From Microdochium bolleyi (taxonomy: Eukaryota > Ascomycota > Sordariomycetes > Xylariales > Microdochiaceae), in assembly GCA_001566295.1 (NCBI GenBank), contig KQ964247.1, forward strand, positions 2,728,001 to 2,792,000: 64,000 nucleotides of DNA. The letters are read 5' to 3'. Each line of letters starts with the position of its first letter. Positions within the stretch are counted from its first letter, which is position 1. Shown piece after piece: positions 20,594 to 30,964 of this stretch. The notes under the pieces were generated by a model that ran no database searches, was not told the origin of the DNA, and was given only the letters and a program-made list of their open reading frames with translations. A program made the position numbers and the translations under genes.

Positions 20594-21304
20594 ATGGTAT
20601 GCACGCCTCCGCCATTCTTTTCGTCACGATGCCATGTGGCACGCTGCTCGGAGATCGGGGTTGCATGTGCCCCGCGCATGTCAAAATTCTCGACCTCGAA
20701 ATCCACCAGGCAGCGGCAGGCGCATGGCAAAGGACAACCAACGAGTCGCAAACGTCAATGATCGGTCGCTAACTTATACTTCTCCCCACCTGTAGTCGGA
20801 CGTAGAAGAGAACAACGCCCCCGAGGTCGCCGAGGAAGTCGAGGTCTCCGCCGATGCTTCCAAGGGCCAGATGTCCGTTCTTGACGCCCTCAAGGGTGTC
20901 TTGAAGCTCGCCCTCATGCACGACGGTCTCGCCCGCGGTCTCCGTGAGGCGTCCAAGGCCCTCGACAGACGCCAGGCCCACATGTGTGTCCTGAACGAGT
21001 CCTGCGAGGAGGAGGCTTACAAGAAGCTCGTCATCGCTCTCTGCTCCGAGCACAAGATCCCTCTGATTAAGGTTCCCGACGGAAAGCAGCTCGGCGAGTG
21101 GGCTGGTCTCTGTAAGTTATCTTCAAAAGCTGCAGCCCGGACAGTATCACGTACACTTTTGCTAATACAACATTTGCAGGCGTTCTTGACCGTGAGGGCA
21201 ACGCCCGCAAGGTCGTCAACTGCTCTTGCGTCGTCGTCAAGGACTGGGGTGAGGAGTCCACCGAGCGCTCCATCCTTCTCAACTACTTCCAGACCGAGCA
21301 GTAA
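20594..21304 (+). CDS. RPS12: 40S ribosomal protein eS12
   Basis: eS12 is a eukaryote-specific small-subunit beak protein. Coding exons are 20594-20596 (the ATG alone), 20796-21111 and 21180-21304, giving 147 residues. The 199-nt first intron begins directly after the start codon. Family motifs follow: VLDALKGVLKLALMHDGLARGLREA, CVLNESCEEEAYKKLV, LIKVPDGKQLGEWAGLC and the end CSCVVVKDWGEESTERSILL. The L7Ae-like fold is intact. An acidic N-terminus (SDVEENNAPEVAEEVEV) is usual. It lies convergent with PIN4, with stop codons 262 bp apart. The start is certain because no other in-frame ATG exists before the conserved region and the splice sites are canonical. Confidence 0.96.
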
Positions 21305-21566
21305 ACGGGGTTTACACAAAAATGGCGTTATCGTGGGGTTTATAGACAAGTGGAGGAAGGCTTTTCCATCCATACTCGGCCACGTCTTCCGGAGGATGTA
21401 CTGTACCAAAATATGCTGGCATAGTGCTGGGCCCGAGAGATACCATGACTGCATCGGAATCAAAGAAGTTTTGCATGAGAATAACTCGGTTTCGCATTGG
21501 ATGACACCTTTTCGAGTTCGCAATGTGGAATCTGCAATTTTTAGCATTTCCTACGATGCTGTTCCA

Positions 21567-22177
21567 CTATTTACGGCCTTGTACAACTATGAGGTGATAG
21601 CCAAAAGCTGTCTTCGCCTGACCGAACGAGAACTTTGAGCCGGTACTGGGCTCTAGAGCGTACGCAACCTCTTCAAATGCTGGGTCCAGTGAACCTTTCG
21701 TTTTCCAGCCAAGAGCACCGCCTGTCTTTATTTGTCAGTCCTGTTGCCATGAGAAGGTTCTGAGTGAGAGACTGACCAGCTTTTGGCTTGTCCTCATCAT
21801 ACTCTCTGGCAATCTCGATAAATCTGGCCAGTGAAGGATTCTCGTTGATCTTGGCGGCAGCCTCGTCCTTCTTTGACATTTTCGCACACTACAGAAGTCC
21901 ACATTAGCACAGCTTTCCATCGAGGGGACGGTATTCAGGTGAGAATATGTTGCAGCCCCGATAAGGATTTGTTTCCACACTCCAGGATTGTAAGCAAACA
22001 TCTTCGACTCACCAGTATGTGTCGGACATCAATCGCCTGGCCACCTTTTAGCTTCGCGGGCTTCTGGTCGTCGGCCGTTCCCCCTTTCTTGCCGTCATTC
22101 TTGCCGTCTTTCTTCCCACCCTTGCCGCCGGCATCTTTGCCCTTGGGCTTCTCGTCGGCCTTTTTCTTTGGGCCCAT
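21567..22177 (-). CDS. PIN4: parvulin-type peptidyl-prolyl isomerase Pin4/Par14
   Basis: Parvulins catalyse cis-trans isomerisation of peptidyl-proline bonds; Par14-type members lack phospho-specificity and are linked to pre-rRNA processing and chromatin. Three exons (22177-22013, 21888-21777, 21721-21567) give 143 residues. The N-terminus is a Lys/Gly-rich basic arm (MGPKKKADEKPKGKDAGGKG) as in human PIN4. The rotamase domain reads VRHIL-CAKMSKKDEAAAKI, AREYDEDKPKAGGALGWKTK, GSLDPAFEEVAYALEPST and TAFGYHLIVVQGRK. No WW domain precedes it, which excludes Pin1. The codon after ILCAK is Met where many relatives have His. The three-exon split leaves no long open frame, so automatic callers may miss it. 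Confidence 0.93.
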
Positions 22178-22908
22178 TCTCGGCGTATTGATGGGGCTTC
22201 AACGTGGGTTCGACCAGATTTATTTACTGCAAGCAGACGAGCAAAGCCAGGGGCCAGACTGCTTCGTGATCAAGCTCTCTCGCACCGCTGCCGTGCCCAA
22301 ACCCCATTCGGCTGCTGGAGGGGCAGTGTGCTGCGGAACCTCATCGCCTTGATTGGTGGATCACTCAAGTCCTTCTCATCCATCATTCCTGCCTGTCTCG
22401 CTTGGAACAGGCCCAAATCCTCCGCAACGTCCATTTGCTGACTGCATCTTCTCGCGAACCTAAAAGTCCATTCTCCGTGTGGTCTCTCACGATGCGAGGT
22501 GTCTGCCGGAATGTCCACGGCGACAAACATGCTTCTCCGTGCCTGATTCGCTCCCCACATCGACGCACAACCAACAATGGCAGGGGTTTGAACCTGGACC
22601 TGCCTGCCTCCCTGGTCCTGTCTAAGCACTTCGATGCCGCAAGCTGTACTCTGTAGCCGCGCGCCTTGTGCAGCCCAGTGAACGGTCCGACCAGATACTT
22701 CCTCAGATGGACGAAAGGCATCCTACTTGTTCATTTCCAATTGCAGCCATGGATAGGTTCTCATGACCAAGGATACGACCTCGGGAGGTGGCACTCCCTT
22801 GTTATCATACCCTGTGCCTTCGCTCTGTCATTTGCAGCGGTACGCTCACGAAAATACGATCGGCAAAGCAGACTTTCAGTAAAAATCTTACTGGTACCAT
22901 TGTGTACA
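22178..22908. other. divergent spacer between PIN4 and the HET gene
   Basis: The HET frame stays open upstream to 22666 but has no ATG before 22909. The region serves as both promoters. No site is recognised. Confidence 0.4.
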
Positions 22909-25578
22909 ATGGAGGAAGAATTTGAGGCGGCTCAGGGGAATGGAAGCGAATTCATCTGCGACCAATGTCGGGGTATGAATTTGATCACGGCTCTCGACCG
23001 AGCCCGATCACCCTCATCTGGGCCGACCCTCGTTGCACAACGAACAGGGCTCGATTCGAGATGCACATTGTGTGCCCTATTGGCTGATATAGTTCTGCCT
23101 GGGACTTACAACACCGAATTTCTGTCAACAATAACACCGGAGACGCAATGGCAGCTCCGATCCTGCAATATGCACTTCGCGTCAGTGCCCTCCCAGGCCT
23201 GTCTTCTCTTTCCAGACTTCCAAGTCGCGGTGCTTCATGCTGGCCATGGAGAGCGGGATTATGTGAAGCATATCAACGATGAGGATATGGAGAAGAAAGG
23301 GTATCTTGCATTCACCCGGACCAAAGACCTAGAAAGGTACATCTCCCAGGATGCTACAATGAGCGAACATGAACAATGTCGACTCATACCACGGAGATAC
23401 AGCCCAAGGCTGATTTCTAGATGGCTCAATTGCGCGACAGAGCAAGAATATGCGGAGCAAGAACCTTGTCCTGGGATGGCTGTCATCGATTGCGAAACAA
23501 TGGCTGTCATCCCGCGGACGGATGATATGGAATACATTGCCCTCAGCTATGTCTGGGTACTCGGCAATGCACAAATGGTCACCATCAAAGATCATTTCGC
23601 ATCAGAACATGATGGCGGACTACATCTCCCGGCCTCCATCCCGGCCGTCGTCGATAACGCCATGACAGTAGTCAGAGAACTCGGATATCGATATCTCTGG
23701 GTCGACCAATTTTGCATCGACCAGAATGGTGCGGACAAAGCTGAACACATCTCGAGGATGGACCTAATATACGCGTCGGCTGCGGTCACGATAATAGCCG
23801 CGAGTTCGCGGGGCGCTCTCCCCGGCGTGGGGAGTACGCCGAGGATGCCACAAGCCATCGTCACTCTGGGCGAGATCACAATCTTCGCTACCACACCTTT
23901 CGCAAATCAGGCCATCAAGAGCTCCGTATGGAACACACGTGGCTGGTGTTTCCAAGAGTCTGTCCTTTCACCACGGAGATTGTACTTCACGGATCACCAG
24001 GTGCTATTTCAGACCAGCTCTATCGCTCTCAGCGATACTTTCCCAACATTGGCTGACGAGGATGATATGCATGGGTTGCAGGACGTCATGCATATGGTGA
24101 GCAACAACACATACGACGACAACGCCTGGCTGTCCGCGGACTCGTGGGATGCGCGACTCGAGGATGTCGACTACTCGGCAGATCTAGAGGACCCACGAGA
24201 TCGTTTTCAGACCGAGGTCACTCTGTATCTCCGGCTTCTACACGTGTACACGATGAAAAGCCTGTCGCACCCCTCCGATGCCATTAATGCCTGGAGAGGT
24301 GCCATGAATATATTCAGACGCTCTGATGCGCGTTTCAAGGTTGTAGAAGGACTACCCCTGCTAGATACGGTGCCCCTACACGCCGAGGCAGAGGACGGTG
24401 GCATTGCCGGCGCGGCGACCATCTCCGATCAAGAAAGCGGTACCGCGGATGGTGACGACGTCAACATGGTTCTCTCAGCTACCTCTTCTGTGTCCTCAAA
24501 CTCTACATCGCCTTCGGAAACCGATGCTACGGAGAGCTTCGCTCGAAGTGAAGTGACGCCCGAAGAGTTACAAGCCACTCAACTGGCTCTACTTACCACC
24601 GCTCTTAGGTGGGAATACCTGTCCGACACAAAACCCAGTCCTCGTGAGAGGTTCCCCTCCTGGAGCTGGGCAGGCTGGGAGGGCGAGATTAGCTGGTACA
24701 CAGCCCTGACAGAGTGCCACCCCAGACGCGCACCAGAGATTGAGTTCCTTGCTCTTGAGACTGTCCAAGCTGGCGAGTTCATCGACTGGATTCACGTACC
24801 TGCTCTCCTCGGCAGCATGCCGACCACTTCTACAACTACACCAAATGTAGCAGCGCCCAAGGTACCCACACCAAAACCCAAGTACCTAATCGGTAGAGCC
24901 TACATCGTTCCCTCGCGGCTCTTCACAATGGAGCACTCATGGTCGCGGCTGCCTGAACTGTCCAAACTCTTCTGCACTTTCAAGCTACTCGATCTCGCGC
25001 TTGGGAACTGCCTCCTCGGTATCAGTAAGATCGAGGCCCTCTTGCGTGGCACGCATGCAAGGTCGAAGACCATGGGACTCTTTCAACCGTCGGAAGCCAC
25101 GCGGAACAAGGTCCTGTGCAAGGCAGCCAGCGTCCTGAGCAGGGTGTCAAAACTGCACGCGTACCTATCCCGCCATCGCGTGTCCAGGATCAACATTAAC
25201 GACCCGGCCACCTTCCAGCCACAGAGAACCAGGACAACAACCGCAAATTCGACCCCGGCCGAGAGAGCCGTAGCAGCAAAGGCTACAGAGCAGCTCGAGC
25301 ACAGCGTCACAGGCCGCTTAGAGAGCTCGGCGTGGGGCTGTCTGCTCATCTATGAGGCACAGAGTAGCGGCACGGCGAAACTGCTGATCGTCCAGTGGGA
25401 GGACAACGACGGGAACGGGGACGATGTGGTGATGTATCGTGGGCGCAGGCTCCGGACATGCTCCCGTGTCGGGACGATGAGTCTTGATATGCATTATGCG
25501 AAAAGCGCCGGGCTTGTTGGAGAATGCGGCATCGGCGAGACTGCGGGGCTGGAAGAGGTGTACTTCAGGCTCGGGTAG
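22909..25578 (+). CDS. HET domain (heterokaryon incompatibility) protein
   Basis: HET domains trigger regulated cell death when genetically different hyphae fuse; many fungal copies have no tested partner. A single exon encodes 889 residues from the only in-frame ATG (22909). The HET domain spans about residues 205-350: YIALSYVWVLG, then IPAVVDNAMTVVRELGYRYLWVDQFCIDQ, AAVTIIAASS and NTRGWCFQESVLSPRRLYF. The first motif reads YVWVLG where YVWG is usual. Before it lies a Cys-containing region (FICDQCRGMN near residue 20, CTLCALLADIV near 60). The C-terminal 500 residues carry an acidic Ser/Thr linker, FPSWSWAGWEGE (a signature often found after HET domains) and a unit ending near the stop. No NACHT, WD40 or ankyrin repeats are seen. 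Confidence 0.9.
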   Translation: MEEEFEAAQGNGSEFICDQCRGMNLITALDRARSPSSGPTLVAQRTGLDSRCTLCALLADIVLPGTYNTEFLSTITPETQWQLRSCNMHFASVPSQACLLFPDFQVAVLHAGHGERDYVKHINDEDMEKKGYLAFTRTKDLERYISQDATMSEHEQCRLIPRRYSPRLISRWLNCATEQEYAEQEPCPGMAVIDCETMAVIPRTDDMEYIALSYVWVLGNAQMVTIKDHFASEHDGGLHLPASIPAVVDNAMTVVRELGYRYLWVDQFCIDQNGADKAEHISRMDLIYASAAVTIIAASSRGALPGVGSTPRMPQAIVTLGEITIFATTPFANQAIKSSVWNTRGWCFQESVLSPRRLYFTDHQVLFQTSSIALSDTFPTLADEDDMHGLQDVMHMVSNNTYDDNAWLSADSWDARLEDVDYSADLEDPRDRFQTEVTLYLRLLHVYTMKSLSHPSDAINAWRGAMNIFRRSDARFKVVEGLPLLDTVPLHAEAEDGGIAGAATISDQESGTADGDDVNMVLSATSSVSSNSTSPSETDATESFARSEVTPEELQATQLALLTTALRWEYLSDTKPSPRERFPSWSWAGWEGEISWYTALTECHPRRAPEIEFLALETVQAGEFIDWIHVPALLGSMPTTSTTTPNVAAPKVPTPKPKYLIGRAYIVPSRLFTMEHSWSRLPELSKLFCTFKLLDLALGNCLLGISKIEALLRGTHARSKTMGLFQPSEATRNKVLCKAASVLSRVSKLHAYLSRHRVSRININDPATFQPQRTRTTTANSTPAERAVAAKATEQLEHSVTGRLESSAWGCLLIYEAQSSGTAKLLIVQWEDNDGNGDDVVMYRGRRLRTCSRVGTMSLDMHYAKSAGLVGECGIGETAGLEEVYFRLG

Positions 25579-25833
25579 GCTTCGTCGAGCTGAAAACGGC
25601 GTAGGAAACATGCTTGTTCATGCTGGTGTGGCTGTCTAGGCGCAGATGCCCACGGCCTTCTTAGTAACCGCGAAGAAAGGCGGAGCACACTGGGAGAACT
25701 CACGAGGAAACAGTACACAAGTATTGTTGTATCATCGTCTGCAATCATTGCCCAATCCGCTGTACGGATAATGTGATGCGAGCCGCAAAGGGGGGCTCCT
25801 ATATGCCTCAGAATATATACATGTTTTCACTGA

Positions 25834-27888
25834 CTATCTCTGCCGTAAAGCGGTCTCATGTTCCAGCCAGAACCTCTTACACTCTACGTGCCCCCAGTGC
25901 TCCGCCCACCACTCCCCAAAGCTGTCCTCGACAGTGTGGTCTACCTTGGCAACCCTCTCCTCGCGTTTGAGTCCGCAGATGATGCACGCCTTTGCTGCGG
26001 TCGGTACGTCCTTCGCAGTGCTGACGTGCATGTTCTCCGCCAGCTCGGGCAGCTTTAGCTGCACGGTGGGATCTTGTATGGTGGCGTTGACTGCAGCTAC
26101 TGCGGACCGAAGCCGTCCGACATTCTCCTTCCACAGGTCCACCACGTCGCCCGCCTCGCGGCTCTCGCGGGCCGTCTGCGCCTTGTCGACTCCGGCGAGC
26201 TTCATCCCTTTGCTGCCCGCAGCGGAGATGGACATGGACTGCGCGAGGAATTTGTCACGGTGCCAGCGGGACTTGCGGCCCGTGATAATGCGTGCCGCAA
26301 CTCTCGCAAGGGCGGTGTAGCCGCGCAGGAAATCGAGGGTCTTCGAATCGGAGAGGACCCGGTCTCTGATTGAGTGTGGCTGGTTGGCAGTGGGTTTGAA
26401 CAAGAATGTGTTTGCCTGTGACAGAAGTTGTGGGAAGATGGACATCAGTACGGACGGAGGAGGGATGTTGACGGGAGGCACGTCGTCCTTGTTGGACTGG
26501 TTCTGGGTGAGTGGAGGTGCAGTAGTGGGCTGCGACTCATCAGGCACGTCCCAGTCCCACGATGAGTCGATCTTGGCGGAAGGTGCTGGGTTCGCCTTCT
26601 TTGCTGGTGCGGGCTTCTTTTTCTCCCGCTCGTCGAAATCCCAATCCCAGTCCGACCCGACTGTTTTAGTTTTTGTAACCGAGCCAGCCTTCTTAGGTTT
26701 GACTGTAAATGACTTTGGGGCTGGCCTTGGCTCTTTGGACTGCACCGGTTTGGTAGTTGAAGCTGAGAAATCCTCAAATGTACCCCAACCGTCGTCCAAG
26801 GTCGGACTTCTTTTGCCGACTCCAGCCGAGGGCCAAGCTGTGGACGGTGTCGCATTCGACGAGGGTCCGAGCTGCTTAGATGTATCTGCAGGTGGTGTTG
26901 TGACCGAGAGACCCGGAAAGGGGTTCCTTTCGTGGAAAGATGGAGACTTAGGTGCGGGATAACGAGACAAAGGAGCATCGCTGATGCTGAGGTTCGACAG
27001 TGACATGGTGCCAGGAGCCTTTGTGGTCGGTACCACCGCCGAGTTGAGGGAAAGAAGGTCCTGTGCCCCTTTGTCCAGGGGTGTGGCACCCGTCTCGAAG
27101 TCTCCAAAGTCGTCGTCGAAGACGTCACCATCGTCGGAGTCGTCTAGATCAGCGCCTTCCTCGTAGTCGTCGACGTCGAATAACACACTGTCCGAGGGAT
27201 TACGGACTGGCTTCGCGACAGGCTTTGATGGGCCGCTTTCTTGTACTGGTTCAACCCAGTCGAGGAAGTCATCCTGGTGGGACGGCTGTTTAGCTTGCTT
27301 CTCGGCCGCAGATGTGGCAATGCTTGTTCCCAGAAGATTGTTCGTCATCAAGTCCATTGTCGATGCCCGCACGATGCGGGTTCTCTGGGGTGCTGGCTTC
27401 TGCGGCTCTAGCCCAACATGTCCACCTTTGCCAGCTAAAGAAGACTGGCCTGGAGCTCTCGCAGCAGGAGGTTGTGACTCTACAGCTTTTGTCGCCGGTT
27501 GTGGCTGTGCTGCTGGTGCAGCCACCTCAAAGTCGCCCCATCCATCATCGTCGTCGTCGTCATCGTCTTGATTTAGATTGAGGTTGCTATTGCCTATTGC
27601 CGTCCCAGTCCATTGTGCTTGACCATGGCCGTGATCCAGAGTGGGCCAAGCCAGAGTTCCTGGGTTATGGACATGGCCGCTCCATGGCTGCGCGGAAGAC
27701 TGTCCAGAAGTGCTGAGAGATGACTGGGATGGCTGCTGCTGGATTCCTCCAAACTGTCCGAAAGATGGCCCAGCGAGGTTGTGGTCGAAGCCGGAGGGCT
27801 GGCTCAAGAAGTCCTGGTTCTGGGATGCCTTGTGCTGCGCAGGCGGGGCGCCGCCAGTCGCAAACTCGGCGAATAGGTCGGCCGACAT
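25834..27888 (-). CDS. disordered WGDF-motif protein with C-terminal CxxC...HxxxC region
   Basis: A single exon gives 684 residues. The N-terminal 450 residues are low-complexity and carry repeated acidic aromatic motifs: DDGWGDFEV (about 115), DDDFGDFETG (about 260), DDGWGTFEDF (about 365), then WDWDFDE and WDWDVPD. [DE]-[FW]-G-x-[FW] motifs bind the gamma-ear of AP-1 and GGA adaptors (aftiphilin, yeast Laa2), so a clathrin-coat role is a reasonable inference. The last 200 residues look folded: FPQLLSQANTFLFKPT, LRGYTALARVAARIITGRKS and a tail with CIICGLKREERVAKVD, then WWAEHWGHVECKRFW, a possible Cys/His zinc site. From memory, fungal relatives are labelled Ppk6-like kinases, but no kinase motif (HRD, DFG, VAIK) is present. 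Confidence 0.75.
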   Translation of the reverse strand: MSADLFAEFATGGAPPAQHKASQNQDFLSQPSGFDHNLAGPSFGQFGGIQQQPSQSSLSTSGQSSAQPWSGHVHNPGTLAWPTLDHGHGQAQWTGTAIGNSNLNLNQDDDDDDDDGWGDFEVAAPAAQPQPATKAVESQPPAARAPGQSSLAGKGGHVGLEPQKPAPQRTRIVRASTMDLMTNNLLGTSIATSAAEKQAKQPSHQDDFLDWVEPVQESGPSKPVAKPVRNPSDSVLFDVDDYEEGADLDDSDDGDVFDDDFGDFETGATPLDKGAQDLLSLNSAVVPTTKAPGTMSLSNLSISDAPLSRYPAPKSPSFHERNPFPGLSVTTPPADTSKQLGPSSNATPSTAWPSAGVGKRSPTLDDGWGTFEDFSASTTKPVQSKEPRPAPKSFTVKPKKAGSVTKTKTVGSDWDWDFDEREKKKPAPAKKANPAPSAKIDSSWDWDVPDESQPTTAPPLTQNQSNKDDVPPVNIPPPSVLMSIFPQLLSQANTFLFKPTANQPHSIRDRVLSDSKTLDFLRGYTALARVAARIITGRKSRWHRDKFLAQSMSISAAGSKGMKLAGVDKAQTARESREAGDVVDLWKENVGRLRSAVAAVNATIQDPTVQLKLPELAENMHVSTAKDVPTAAKACIICGLKREERVAKVDHTVEDSFGEWWAEHWGHVECKRFWLEHETALRQR

Positions 27889-28140
27889 GATTCCACGAAT
27901 GGTACTGTTGTCTCAGTCTTGTCGATCGTGCCCGAAGTGTGCCTTTCTCACGGTGACCATCGTCCTGAAGCAGACATTGAACGGTTCGGGCGGACCACAC
28001 ATGGGCTCTGACAGGGGCGAGGTTGACGGCCGCGGGATCCAAGCAGCGCGGCTTGGTCGTGTGGCGTCGAGATGGTGCAAGCAAGATCGTGAGCCGGACG
28101 CGTTGTCCCCCACTATTTTGATTGTCGTTGTCTGTTCAGC

Positions 28141-28478
28141 TCAGGCTTGAGGCAGGAGTCGGTGGACAGGGGATGCCGAGTGGGGTCCTTCCGCGTGCTG
28201 GCTCGGTAGCTCTGGAGCTCCGTCCCGGAACCACAGCCGCATCATGTCATCCACCTTGACGTTTGTCCTGCCAGAGCCATTCACCCATGCCACGGTCTTC
28301 ACTGTGCCTCCGGTGCGCAACTTGGCCAAGAACACTCCCTGCTTTCCAAACATGAGCCACGGGTCAAGGTAGCCTCATAAGCAGCCACAGCGTTGAAGCC
28401 CTGGCCCAGGAACCCCTCGTTGACCAGCATGAGGTCACTCAGCGAGTCCACGTAAGCAATGCCCCGAGGTTGACCTCC
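28141..28478 (-). pseudogene. frameshifted remnant of an unrecognised gene
   Basis: On the minus strand two adjacent frames both show strong coding-like codon use. 28478 to about 28366 reads GIAYVDSLSDLMLVNEGFLG followed by QGFNAVAAYEATL. The text then continues one frame over as DPWLMFGKQGVFLAKLRTG and GGTVKTVAWVNGSGRTNVK to a stop at 28141. The sequence ACCTTGACCCG at the junction would read through if one G were present, so a single-base loss (or sequencing error) explains the break. A stop codon lies just upstream of the first part. The 5' end would run into the first exon of the TBC gene on the other strand. I do not recognise the family. It could also be the last exons of a real minus-strand gene. 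Confidence 0.45.
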
Positions 28479-28494
28479 CCAAGTTCAAAGGCTT

Positions 28495-30964
28495 ATGAGA
28501 GACATGCTCGAAAGCGAGCGATGGCAAAAGACCCTGAAACATAGCTTGAGCTTTGCCGATTTGCAACAGGCTGTGCAGGCCAGTGGTGAAGAGAGCCCAT
28601 GTGTCTCCGGTTGCAGGTCGATATGCTGGAAGGTAATAATCATTGAGGCCCGATGTCGACATAACCGCACTGGAGCATAAACATTAACCCATGAGACAGG
28701 CTTTCTTATTGAACCAGACTGCGAACACAGCCAATTGGGCCCATGCTCTGCGTGAACTACGGAGCTCGTACTCTTCGCTCCGCGACCATTTTCTCAAGTA
28801 CATCAAACACCCAGAGTATCTGAATGCTGGGACACTCGACCCTCTGGCAGATGATGCAGATGTAAGACCTCAAGGACAACTCAGGTTCGGATTCGACTGA
28901 CATGTGCGTCGGCAGTCACCATGGAACACGCTTCGCCATGATCAGGCACTGCGGGCGGAAATCCTGCAAGATGTCGAGCGGCTACCTGATATACCTTTCT
29001 ACCATGAAGCCCGCATCCAGACCATGATTCTGGACATCCTCTTTATTTACTGCAAGCTCAATCCTGATGTGGGTGGCTACCGCCAGGGCATGCACGAGCT
29101 GCTGGCGCCTATCGTATATGTCGTCGAGCGGGATGCAATCGACCCAGGGGCTGCCGCTACCCAAGGGTCTGCCGAACTCATGATGGTGGAGATGTTGGAT
29201 GCCTCCTTCATCGAACACGACTCCTATAGCCTCTTTGCGAAGGTAATGGACCATGCAAAGGGGTTCTACGAGGTCAACGATGGGTCTGATAAGACGGCGC
29301 CCGTCACCACTGCTTACGGCAGCCAGGCAGCAAAGTCCTCGATTGTCGAGAAGAGCATGCACATACACGAAGTATGTCTGCAAGCAGTCGACCCAGAGCT
29401 CGCCATACATCTTACATCCATCGAGATTCTCCCGCAAATCTTTCTCATGTGAGTACCACTTCCCCATCCATCTGGCTCCTGCATGGATACTTATGCTACC
29501 GCGCACTAGCCGCTGGGTACGCCTCCTTTTTAGTCGCGAGTTTCCCTTTGACGAGATGCTAGTTCTCTGGGACACCATGTTTTCGGTGGATCCGACGTTT
29601 CGACTGATAGACATGATATGCACGGCAATGCTTGTGAGAATACGTTGGGATTGTAGGTTATATTCTCTCATCACTCTCACCACATCTGGCTGACACCTTG
29701 GGAAGTGCTTGAAGCGGACTACTCTGGCGCTCTGCAGCTCCTGCTCCGGTACCCGTCTCCTGAAGGCCCGAATGGTCCTCACACCTTCGTCGACGATGCA
29801 ATCTACCTTCGGAAGAACATGAACCACGAGGGTGGATCTACATTGATTGGCAAGTACACTGGAAGACGGCCATCAACCGGCACTGCCGCAGGGAGGACCA
29901 CCTCTCAGAGGACGCCCTCCCCCAAGACTCAACCCAAGCAGCTTATAACGAGGCCGGTCATGTCGCCGACACGCTTTATAAGCCAACAGGGTAGTGTAGA
30001 GGCTCTTTTGCAAGGCGCGGCGAAGGGGGTGTTTGAGCGAAGTGAGAAACTCGGCATCAACCAGGCAGTTCGTGACGCCATGCTAGAGATCAAGCGGAAC
30101 GTCTCCGAAGCCAAGAGCACCATGCTAGCGAACCGAGATATATTTACGGAGTCTGGGCAAGGTTCAGCCGTGCAGGCTGTGGCGCTCCTGGACCAGAGGA
30201 ACCAACAACTAGCAGACGTGGTTGGAGACGTTCTCTCCACCCTGAAAGACCTTATCGGCAGCGATTTGGAGGACAAGGAGAAATGCAGCGAGTCTCTGAA
30301 CACGGCGACTGCGAGGCTGGAAGTCGTGAAGGGCTTCTTGGAGGACTCCACGATGACAGTGCCCGCTGATCTGACCACTCTCATCCTGCAAAATGGCGCC
30401 AAGCAAGACGCCACGCTTGCAATCAGGGCTGCTAATGGGCAGCCAAACTCGATTGTGGAACCTGTCGGTAGTTCCTTGAATGGGACCAGTCAAGCGGAAG
30501 TCAGCAACAAGAATGACGAGAAAGCCACAGACGCACCAGGCACAGCCGAACAACAATCAACGACGCCACAGCCCGAGTCAGCCACATTGACGGTACCAGG
30601 CTCCGAGAACAATGACCCATTAGACGTTGGCGCGATATCTACAGCGGAGGCGACGCGCCGGCCACAAGCACCGAACCCGACACGGTCGACCATTGCGCAA
30701 TCCTCATTTGCGTGGATGCTGGAGCCTGACGAGTCATCATCTACGACGAAGGCGGGCCCGGTGACCAGCATTTCCTCGTTCAAGAAGTCTCCTACCGCGC
30801 CATCGTCATCATCCTCGGGCCACCGCAAGCGCCCTTCCGCGAATGCCAACCGAGAACGCACGGCATTTCTGTTCGGGGATATCACGACAGATGACAGTGA
30901 TCGCGGAGATGGCCTCCCCGAGGATCTCTTTGGGCTGAAGCCGTTGAAGAAATCGCAAGCATAG
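28495..30964 (+). CDS. TBC-domain Rab GTPase-activating protein (TBC1D5-like)
   Basis: TBC proteins accelerate GTP hydrolysis by Rab GTPases in membrane traffic. Five exons (28495-28632, 28700-28861, 28916-29448, 29510-29652, 29706-30964) give 744 residues, all splices in phase. Residues 36-55 (SPCVSGCRSICWKAFLLNQT) match the opening of the TBC fold. The dual-finger motifs are intact: ILQDVERL (IxxDxxR, R122) and GGYRQGMHEL (YxQ, Q157). PELAIHLTSIEILPQIFLIRW and FPFDEMLVLWDTMF finish the domain near residue 310. The distance from the first to the second half, with an inserted Ser/Gly loop near residue 230, resembles TBC1D5. The C-terminal 400 residues are a Ser/Thr-rich tail with one coiled-coil-like stretch (about 440-540) and an acidic end. 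Target Rab is unknown. Confidence 0.9.
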
